NCBI GenBank assembly: GCA_964530075.1
Contig: CAZGXU010000007.1
Location: 1-58,772 of the forward strand
Length of the DNA stretch: 58,772 bases
Direction: 5' to 3'
Origin: JANQEA01 sp964530075
GTDB lineage: Bacteria; Bipolaricaulota; Bipolaricaulia; UBA7950; UBA9294
In this document: positions 49,928 to 58,772 of the stretch, in pieces
Layout: every line of letters begins with the position of its first letter
How positions within the stretch are numbered: position 1 is the first letter of the stretch
The notes under the pieces: model-generated
Told to the model about the DNA's origin: nothing
What the model saw: the letters and a program-made list of their open reading frames with translations, nothing else
Database searches by the model: none
Made by a program: the position numbers and the translations under genes

Positions 49928-52086
49928 CGGGCGATCACCAGCCTCCCCACCTCGGAGGTGCCGCGGTCGGTCACCAGGACGTAGAAGTACAAGCCCGAGG
50001 CGAGCGTCTCGCCTTGGGCGGTCCGCAGGTTCCACGAGACGTTCCCCCCGGCAGGAGGGACAGCCGCCTCGTAGACGAGCGCCCCGGCGACATCGTAGAT
50101 CCGGAGCGCCGCCGTCGTCGTGCCCTCGGGGACCGAGTACGAGAACTGTGCAATGTCGCTCACCGGATTCGCGCCGATTCCGATCACCGGGACTTCTGCC
50201 TCGGGGGGTGGTGGCGCGGGGCTCGATTGAATGACCTCTTGTACTGCCGCGGCCACGTCGAGCTTCCCCCATCCCCAGCGGGTGTTCGGAACGGAGCCGG
50301 TACGGCCGTCCTGCGCCGCCGTCGACGTCAGTATGCTGCGGATCTCCGTCGTCGTCAGGTCCGGGTTGACGGAGAACATCAGCGCGATCGCTCCGGCGAC
50401 GTGCGGGGCCGCCATGCTCGTCCCCGCCTCCACCGTGTGAACGCCGTCTGGATGGACGAACGCCGATTGCCATCCTGCGTCCGCTGATAACGCTGCGCAG
50501 ATCCACGCTCCGGGCGCCGCCAGCTCCGGCTTGATGCGACCGTCCCGCGTCGGGCCCCGGCTGGAGAACGACGCGAGCGTCCCGACCGTGTACTCCGCTG
50601 TGTAGTCCTGGTATCCGCTCTGAGACGGCCACGTCGCCTTCGTGGTGAACGCCCCCACGGTGACGACGTTGTCCGCGTTCCCGGGCTCATCGATCGTCCC
50701 CGCCGAGTCTCCGCCGATCAGCGACGCCGTCCCGCTCGTAATCCATAGGTCGAATCGCCCGCCGCCGCCCGTGTCGCCGACCGCAATCCGCCAATGAGCG
50801 AGGTCGCTCAGCCCGTACAGCCGGACGAACACCTCGTTGTCTCCGTTGTTCGGGTTGACCCCGGCCCACGCGTTGTCGACGCGCACCGCGCCCGCCGGAG
50901 TGCTCACGACGCCGGTCTCCGTTCCCCATGGCACCGCGATCGGCGGTCCTCCGGGAGGAGTGATCGTGACGGTGAACCGGGACCCACCGGGATACCAGAC
51001 GCTCAGTTCCACTTGGGTGTCTTGCGGATCGATCTCGTACGACATCGATCCTCCGGACAGCGTGGACGAGGCGTGGATCGCCAGCGCACCCTCGTTCCCG
51101 GCGGAGACGGTGATCGCCCGGCCCGGTCCCAGCGTCAGCTCGTCCAATCCTTGCTCGAACAGGCTCGTCCCGTCGTGCGGCCCCTCGTGCCCGCCCAGAC
51201 TGAGGTTGACCACCGCGGGGAGGCCGCGTGAATCGGCCACGTCGAAGATGTACTCAACGCCTTGAAGAATGTCCGAGGTGTAGAACGTCGTCTTGACCAT
51301 CACCATCGAGGCGTTCGGAGCGACGCCGATGAATCCGTACTCGGACGAGGAGCCGTCTCCCGCGGCGATGCTCATGACATGCGTCCCGTGGCCGTCCCGG
51401 TCCGACTGCCGAACGGAGCCCGCGTCCGCCCCGTATCCCCCGGCCAGATCGCCCTCGATCTCTTCCTGCGTGTAGCGGACGCCGAAGATGCCATACGTCT
51501 GATCCCAGATCGCCAGGATTCGGGACGACTCCTCGATCCCGTCCCCGTTCGAGTCGTAGCGGAAGTCGAGGTGGGAGTAGTCGATCCCCGTGTCCACGGC
51601 CCCGACGATCACCCCCTCGCCGAGAACTGCCGGACTTAGGGCGTGCACCTCGTCCGCCCCGATCGCCGGAAGACTGACGTCGAGATGCGGCGCCGCCTTC
51701 CACGCCGGCTCGATGTAGACGACGTCCTTCTCGTCGAGCAGACGGATCAGCTCGAATGCCGTGACGTCCATGCTGAGGATCCTTCCGGTGCTGCCGAGGA
51801 CGGGTAACCCCGCGTAGCTCTGTCCCAAGAACGATCGCGCCAGCTTCACGAGGACTCCGATTCGCGCCTCCCCCGTCTCCGGCGACACGTGGACCGCGTA
51901 CCGCTCCGCATCGAAGTACGATTGTACCAAAACGGGCGTCTCCCCCTGATGTGCCGCATCGACCACGAGGATTCGAAGCGCTGGGTCCAAGCGGCTCAGC
52001 CCCGTCGGACCCTCCTGCGCGACCGTACCGACGATGAAGAGACCGAGACAAAGAAGAAAGAGAATCCCAATGATAAGCTGTTTCAC
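49924..52086 (-). CDS. Secreted subtilisin-like serine protease with C-terminal sorting-like domain
   Basis: A 720-residue S8 protease. A signal peptide (LIIGILFLLCLGLFIVGTVAQ) precedes a pro-region. The triad is Asp in VGAVDTGIDYSH, His in DRDGHGTHV and Ser in AGTSMAAPHVAGA. An insert domain lies between the Asn/oxyanion block (TVSAGNEG) and the Ser. The last ~80 residues form an Ig-like domain of the FlgD/type-IX-sorting kind (ANPVSDIAQFSYSVPEG ... GLYFYVLVTDRGTSEVGRLVIAR). The start GTG 52086 behind GAGGGGGAAC fits best. The operon promoter is TTGTGG-18-TACAAT on the minus strand. Confidence 0.85.
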   Translation of the reverse strand: MKQLIIGILFLLCLGLFIVGTVAQEGPTGLSRLDPALRILVVDAAHQGETPVLVQSYFDAERYAVHVSPETGEARIGVLVKLARSFLGQSYAGLPVLGSTGRILSMDVTAFELIRLLDEKDVVYIEPAWKAAPHLDVSLPAIGADEVHALSPAVLGEGVIVGAVDTGIDYSHLDFRYDSNGDGIEESSRILAIWDQTYGIFGVRYTQEEIEGDLAGGYGADAGSVRQSDRDGHGTHVMSIAAGDGSSSEYGFIGVAPNASMVMVKTTFYTSDILQGVEYIFDVADSRGLPAVVNLSLGGHEGPHDGTSLFEQGLDELTLGPGRAITVSAGNEGALAIHASSTLSGGSMSYEIDPQDTQVELSVWYPGGSRFTVTITPPGGPPIAVPWGTETGVVSTPAGAVRVDNAWAGVNPNNGDNEVFVRLYGLSDLAHWRIAVGDTGGGGRFDLWITSGTASLIGGDSAGTIDEPGNADNVVTVGAFTTKATWPSQSGYQDYTAEYTVGTLASFSSRGPTRDGRIKPELAAPGAWICAALSADAGWQSAFVHPDGVHTVEAGTSMAAPHVAGAIALMFSVNPDLTTTEIRSILTSTAAQDGRTGSVPNTRWGWGKLDVAAAVQEVIQSSPAPPPPEAEVPVIGIGANPVSDIAQFSYSVPEGTTTAALRIYDVAGALVYEAAVPPAGGNVSWNLRTAQGETLASGLYFYVLVTDRGTSEVGRLVIAR

Positions 52087-52111
52087 ACGTTCCCCCTCAG
52101 GCTGGATGAGC

Positions 52112-52141
52112 ATTGTAGCACATCCGTTTTCCGCTCCACAA
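52112..52141 (-). promoter_or_regulatory. Promoter of the subtilase/PorV/barrel operon
   Basis: Minus strand TTGTGG (52141-52136), 18-bp spacer, TACAAT (52117-52112). Confidence 0.6.
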
Positions 52142-52175
52142 CGGCCCTCCACTCGAGCGCCGCGAGCGCCGTCCC

Positions 52176-52205
52176 TTTACACCGTCATGACCCCTGTGGT
52201 ATGAT
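52176..52205 (+). promoter_or_regulatory. Promoter of the phosphohexomutase operon
   Basis: TTTACA (52176-52181), 18-bp spacer, TATGAT (52200-52205). It diverges from the surface-protein operon and lies about 110 bp before the first gene. Confidence 0.55.
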
Positions 52206-52316
52206 CCGCAAGGCAGGCCAGATCTGGAGTTCCGAAGGATGTGGACCCCCTCTTCGATGTCCGGCGATCCGGTCGTTCGGACGCCGATGAGGCGAAGCGG
52301 TTTGACGGAGGGTCGA

Positions 52317-52604
52317 ATGGAGACCGAGCAGACGAGTGCGACTCAGCCCGCGTTCGACGGCGAGGAGATGCTGACCAACTACAAGGCGGCGCTCGAACGT
52401 GCGATCGCTCGTATCCCGGTGAAGAACGGCGTCGTCGACATCGACGCCATCTGGATCGAGACGTCGATCCCGTACGATCTCCTCCGCAAGCTGCTGCAGC
52501 GGGAGGACTTGAGGCTTCCGGAGAACGTGGAGAGGATCAACCTGAAATCGCACGCGCGAAAGGGAGAGCGGCATGGAGGCTCAAAGCGGCGCAGAAGGCA
52601 TTAG
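52317..52604 (+). CDS. Small protein of unknown function
   Basis: A 95-residue soluble protein. ATG 52317 follows ACGGAGGG. The centre (NYKAALERAIARIPVKNGVVDIDAIWIETSIPYDLL, residues ~22-57) is helical and resembles a small DNA- or RNA-binding unit. The C-terminus is strongly basic (GERHGGSKRRRRH). It overlaps the start of the phosphohexomutase gene by 32 bp, so translation is coupled. Not recognised. Confidence 0.55.
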   Translation: METEQTSATQPAFDGEEMLTNYKAALERAIARIPVKNGVVDIDAIWIETSIPYDLLRKLLQREDLRLPENVERINLKSHARKGERHGGSKRRRRH

Positions 52605-54033
52605 ATTCGGGACGGACGGCTGGCGTGGGCTCATCGCAAGGGACTTCACGTTCGACAACGTCGCACGGGCAGCCCAGGGGATCGCGGACTACCTCCGATC
52701 CGACGTCCGCGCTTCCGATCCGATCTACACCGATTGGGGGACCATCTGCCGCGACGCGTCGCACGGTGTCGTCGTCGGCTACGACACGCGCTTCCTCTCC
52801 GAGGCGTTCGCCCTCCATTGCGCCGCCGTCCTGCAGCAGAATGGGATCCCGGTTGTCGTCTCCGATCTGTTCGTCCCGACCCCGGCCGTCTCCTACGCCG
52901 TCGTGCACAGGCAGGCCGCAATGGGCGTCGTCATCACGAGCAGCCACAACCCCCCGGAGTACAACGGACTGAAGATCAAGGCGGAATACGGCGGCTCCGC
53001 TGCGGGGTCGATCACGCAACAGGTCGAACGGCGGCTCCCCGATCGCCCTCCCTCCGTCGTGCCCGGTCTGGTTGAACGCGTTGATCTGATCGCGCCGTAC
53101 ATGGCGAGGGTCGAGGAACTGATCGTTCGGGACCGGCTGACGGCGTCCCCGATCCACGTCGTGATCGATTCGATGTACGGCTCGGCGCAGGGGCTGGTCG
53201 CCCGGTTCCTGGAGGCTTCCGGAGTCCCGCACACCGAGATCCGCGGGACCGTGGACGTCACGTTCGGCGGCCACGGCCCGGAGCCGCTGGAGAAGAACCT
53301 CGGGCCGCTCCGAGCTGCGATGATCGACGCCCGGGGTACCGGCCTCCGGACGATCGGCGTCGTCACCGACGGGGACGGGGACCGCGTCTCGGCGATGGAC
53401 GAAAACGGCGGATTCATCGACGCCCACCGGACCTACGCCCTGCTCCTCCGCTACCTCGTCGAGGAGCTCGGCTGGCGCGGCCCGATCGTTGTCTCGTTCA
53501 ACCTGTCGGACCTCGTTCGACGGATGGCCGCGGCTTACGGCCTCGAGGTGATCGAGATCCCGATCGGGTTCAAGCACGCCGCCGAGCACATCGTGAAGGG
53601 CGACGTCCTGATGGCCGGAGAAGAATCCGGCAGCTACGCGATCCGCGGTCACATCCCGGAGCGCGACGGCGTCTACCTCTCGCTCCTTCTTGCGGAGATC
53701 CTGGCGACGTCGGACGGGACCGCGAGCCAGTTGGTCGCCAGTCTGCATGAGGAATTCGGGCCGCAGGAGTTTGCCCGCCGCGATCTCCACGTCGAGGAAC
53801 GGTTGGCGATCGTCGACCGACTGAAGGCCTCCCCTCCGGACGAGTTCGCCGGACACGCGGTCCGCTCGGTCGAGACGCTCGACGGGTTGAAGCTCCGGTT
53901 CGAGGACGGCTGGCTGCTGTTCCGCGCATCGGGGACCGAACCGATCCTGCGGGTCTACTGCGAGATGACGACGGAGAAGGACGTCCGGTATGTGCTGGAG
54001 GCGGCCGAACGACTGGCACGAGGTGACAAGTAG
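52573..54033 (+). CDS. Phosphoglucomutase/phosphomannomutase
   Basis: Interconverts hexose 1- and 6-phosphates for sugar-nucleotide and envelope synthesis. The 486-residue alpha-D-phosphohexomutase shows the four family sites in order: TSSHNPPEYNG (phospho-serine, near 122), TDGDGDR (metal, near 265), GEESGSY (sugar, near 352) and RASGTEPILR (phosphate, near 456). The start (GIRFGTDGWRG) is standard. Whether glucose- or mannose-phosphate is preferred cannot be told. It ends one base before the leuS ATG. Confidence 0.92.
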   Translation: MEAQSGAEGIRFGTDGWRGLIARDFTFDNVARAAQGIADYLRSDVRASDPIYTDWGTICRDASHGVVVGYDTRFLSEAFALHCAAVLQQNGIPVVVSDLFVPTPAVSYAVVHRQAAMGVVITSSHNPPEYNGLKIKAEYGGSAAGSITQQVERRLPDRPPSVVPGLVERVDLIAPYMARVEELIVRDRLTASPIHVVIDSMYGSAQGLVARFLEASGVPHTEIRGTVDVTFGGHGPEPLEKNLGPLRAAMIDARGTGLRTIGVVTDGDGDRVSAMDENGGFIDAHRTYALLLRYLVEELGWRGPIVVSFNLSDLVRRMAAAYGLEVIEIPIGFKHAAEHIVKGDVLMAGEESGSYAIRGHIPERDGVYLSLLLAEILATSDGTASQLVASLHEEFGPQEFARRDLHVEERLAIVDRLKASPPDEFAGHAVRSVETLDGLKLRFEDGWLLFRASGTEPILRVYCEMTTEKDVRYVLEAAERLARGDK

Positions 54034-54034
54034 C

Positions 54035-56947
<2,913 letters not shown>

Positions 56948-56949
56948 CG

Positions 56950-57576
56950 ATGACGCTCCGTGACATCCCCGACAGCGCCGAGCTCTCCGTCCGCTTCCGG
57001 GACCCGGGGCGGCGCTTCGACGGACGGGGCGCCGCCTTTCTGGACCGCGACGGGGTCATCAACACCGGTTGGAATGTGAACTCCGTCGACGAGTTCGCGT
57101 TCCTGCCCGGCACCGCAAGGGCGATCCGGCGTCTGAACGAGGCCGGGATCCCGGTCGTGGTGATCACCAACCAGGGAGGCGTCGCACTCGAGTACCTCAG
57201 CCGCTCGGAGCTCGAACGGATCCACGACAGGATGGAGCGCCTTCTTCAGGCAGAGGAAGCCCACGTCGATGCGATCTACGCCGCGCTCGCGTACCCCCAG
57301 GCGACCATCCCGGCGCTGGCGAAGGAATCGAGGTACCGCAAGCCCGAGCCGGGAATGATCGAACGGGCACGCGATGACCTCGGAATCGACCTCCGGCGCT
57401 CCTACGTCGTCGGCGACACGACGACGGACATCCTCGCCGGGAAGCGAGCCGGCTGTTTCACGATCCTGGTCGAGACCGGCTTCGCCGGGAAGGACGAGAA
57501 GACGCCGGATGCAGTCGACCCCGATGCCGTCGTTGCCGACCTCGGCGCCGCCGTCGACCTCATCCTCGGAGGGTAG
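56950..57576 (+). CDS. HAD-IIIA phosphatase, GmhB/HisB-N-like
   Basis: A 208-residue HAD-superfamily hydrolase. Motif I is FLDRDGVI (nucleophile and acid/base Asp, near 30), motif II VVITNQGG, motif III the Lys in RKPEPGM and motif IV VGDTTTD. This set is typical of D-glycero-D-manno-heptose 1,7-bisphosphate phosphatase and histidinol-phosphatase-like enzymes. The Cys/His zinc loop of classical GmhB is not present. Starts two bases after the leuS stop with only a weak ribosome-binding site. Confidence 0.75.
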   Translation: MTLRDIPDSAELSVRFRDPGRRFDGRGAAFLDRDGVINTGWNVNSVDEFAFLPGTARAIRRLNEAGIPVVVITNQGGVALEYLSRSELERIHDRMERLLQAEEAHVDAIYAALAYPQATIPALAKESRYRKPEPGMIERARDDLGIDLRRSYVVGDTTTDILAGKRAGCFTILVETGFAGKDEKTPDAVDPDAVVADLGAAVDLILGG

Positions 57577-57655
57577 GCGACGGAACTCTCGATCCGGTAC
57601 CATGTGGGGCGGTCGCCCGCTAGAACTGCGTCTGCGGTTCGCAAGGAGGATCGAC

Positions 57656-58327
57656 ATGCGAAGACTGCTGATCGTCCTGCTGCTCGTGTCCGCTGCTGCG
57701 GCCGCGGCACACGGCGCGGGGGAGTTCGTCGCCGAGGGCGTTTCGCTCGGGAGCACCGTCATTCGGTTCACGCCGACCACGATCGACACCGTCTTCCAGG
57801 GAACGATAATCTTCGCCGGGAACCTCTGGCTCGAAGCGCAGAGCTGCTCGTTCACTGCCAGCGGGGTCTCGCACGGGGAGGGGAAGACCGACAGCATGAC
57901 GCTCGTCACCGACCTCTGGATCCTGTTCGAGGCGACCGGAAAGCTCGATGACGGCCGGCCGGCGAACGCACGAGGCGGAATCGCCGTCCATGGAGATCAG
58001 GTCGACTTCGTGACGATGTCACTCGGCTCCGGCCCGGGGACGTTCTTCGCGATCATCGACCTCCCCGACGAGACGCTCTGGATCGCCGGAACGCTCGAAT
58101 CGACGGCGTCCGGTAAACCCGTCGCACCGGACGATCCGACGACGATGCAGGTCGACGGAGGCGGGTCCTTCGACCTCAAGGGTGACGTGATCGCGCAGGA
58201 CGGAGATCTCATCGGCGTGTTGCCGTGGGACGTCGAGATCTGGCCGTCCAAGCTCCACGAGGAGCTCCTCACCCTTCTGACCGGCGTCGAAGAGGGGCCG
58301 GGAGAGGAGTCGGCCGAATCGCCCTGA
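57656..58327 (+). CDS. Exported protein of unknown function
   Basis: A 223-residue protein. Residues 1-21 (RRLLIVLLLVSAAAAAAHG) are a signal peptide with a probable cleavage at AHGA. The mature part is rich in beta strands (STVIRFTPTTIDTVFQGTIIFAG) with repeated FDLKGDV-like elements and no cysteine cluster or membrane helix, and an acidic tail. ATG 57656 follows AAGGAGG. No family recognised. Confidence 0.7.
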   Translation: MRRLLIVLLLVSAAAAAAHGAGEFVAEGVSLGSTVIRFTPTTIDTVFQGTIIFAGNLWLEAQSCSFTASGVSHGEGKTDSMTLVTDLWILFEATGKLDDGRPANARGGIAVHGDQVDFVTMSLGSGPGTFFAIIDLPDETLWIAGTLESTASGKPVAPDDPTTMQVDGGGSFDLKGDVIAQDGDLIGVLPWDVEIWPSKLHEELLTLLTGVEEGPGEESAESP

Positions 58328-58341
58328 CCCGCTAGAGAAGC

Positions 58342-58370
58342 TTGACCCCATGCACACGATCCGGTATCAA
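58342..58370 (+). promoter_or_regulatory. Promoter of tRNA-Ala
   Basis: TTGACC (58342-58347), 17-bp spacer, TATCAA (58365-58370), 13 bp before the tRNA. Confidence 0.5.
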
Positions 58371-58383
58371 TGGGTGACCAACC

Positions 58384-58456
<73 letters not shown>

Positions 58457-58772
58457 CAGGAATCCTGTACTTCAGTTGTGGTCGGCGCTTCCGAGACCGT
58501 CGTCCGATCGCCCAAGACTGCACCACGTCAAAGGGCTTACCCCATCGGCATTCTATGGTTCGAATCCCTCAGGCTCTCACCTCCCCGAGCGGATGTTGGC
58601 CCAATCTCTAAGAACCCAAGCCTCGGCCTCTGGCGCCTCCTTCCCGCAAACGCCGACCAGGTCCGTTCTTCATCTTCCTACTAGTCTGTCGAGTTTCGCA
58701 GTACTGTTTACAGGTGGGGGGTTGAGGTAGGAAGAAAAGCGAGGGTCACCAGAGCAGAATCACCAGGAAGTC
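58457..58772. other. Gene-free window end
   Basis: After tRNA-Ala come an 11-bp palindrome CAGGAATCCTG (58457-58467) and the tRNA-like remnant at 58557-58580. I see no credible gene, promoter or further repeat in the rest; short open frames here have no supporting ribosome-binding site or codon pattern. Confidence 0.6.
58557..58580 (+). repeat. Degenerate copy of the tRNA-Ala 3' end
   Basis: GGTTCGAATCCC (58557-58568), then AGGCTC and CAC, repeats the tRNA-Ala segment from 58435 with two mismatches and one extra base. It has no matching acceptor or anticodon arm, so it is a tRNA remnant or an attachment-site-like repeat. Confidence 0.65.

Noticed and set aside
49928..50632. N-terminal extension of the PorV-like frame to 50632
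   Set aside because: It overlaps the subtilase in full; the ATG at 49927 with a signal peptide is a clear start.

Overview
The window reads as chromosome of a GC-rich, diderm (outer-membrane) bacterium. Nearly every reading frame shows strong G/C at third positions. Several exported proteins look like outer-membrane barrels ending in phenylalanine, and a PorV-type protein is present. Gene content (fused Fe-S/FAD amino-acid dehydrogenase, YugP-type metallopeptidase, MoxR/DUF58/VWA cluster, HMP-type thiamine-precursor transporter) would fit a deep-branching phylum such as Bipolaricaulota, but that assignment is an inference and no marker here proves it.

Layout. 1-1943 is a complete IS1634-family insertion sequence whose left end is the first base of the window. 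1944-4352 holds two unrecognised genes of visibly lower GC, the second with a PD-(D/E)XK nuclease signature. 4378-9237 (minus strand) is an XRE/cupin-regulated operon for a proline/hydroxyproline- or sarcosine-type dehydrogenase, trailing into a metalloprotease pseudogene and a duplicated 3' gene fragment. 9366-10433 is an M42 aminopeptidase. 10478-14481 is a TPP-riboswitch operon (thiamine pyrophosphokinase, ABC transporter, methyltransferase). 14548-19341 carries a lipid/diacylglycerol kinase, mutL, a small HTH/coiled-coil protein, an HD phosphohydrolase, a perfect palindrome and a one-domain tyrosine recombinase. 19440-29533 is a tightly overlapping seven-gene MoxR-DUF58-VWA cluster.

29567-35686 is tRNA-Pro, dnaX-ybaB, a zinc-ribbon coiled-coil protein, the RNase P RNA, a VanZ-like protein, a YugP-like peptidase, rpe and ribD. 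35702-36118 is a hairpin-rich array built of degenerate copies of the 3' end of tRNA-Val, next to the intact tRNA gene. On the minus strand follow rng, folK, folB and a long translation operon (rplU, a Prp-like protein, rpmA, obgE, nadD, infC, rpmI, rplT), then metG. 45087-52086 (minus) is a three-gene surface operon: subtilisin-like protease with a C-terminal sorting-like domain, PorV-like protein, and a 1331-residue outer-membrane protein with a propeller. 52176-57576 carries a small unknown gene, a phosphohexomutase, leuS and a HAD phosphatase. The window ends with an exported protein, tRNA-Ala and a degenerate copy of the tRNA-Ala 3' end.

Most notable: (i) the low-GC nuclease gene pair beside the IS; (ii) the Prp homologue that lacks both catalytic residues while L27 lacks the N-terminal extension Prp would cut; (iii) an apparent AUC start codon for infC; (iv) the tRNA-Val 3'-end repeat array with a 22-bp perfect palindrome running into the tRNA; (v) the protease/PorV/propeller-barrel surface operon; (vi) a perfect 16-bp palindrome just upstream of a recombinase that lacks the usual N-terminal domain. 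All promoters, starts and folds were read by eye; no searches were run.
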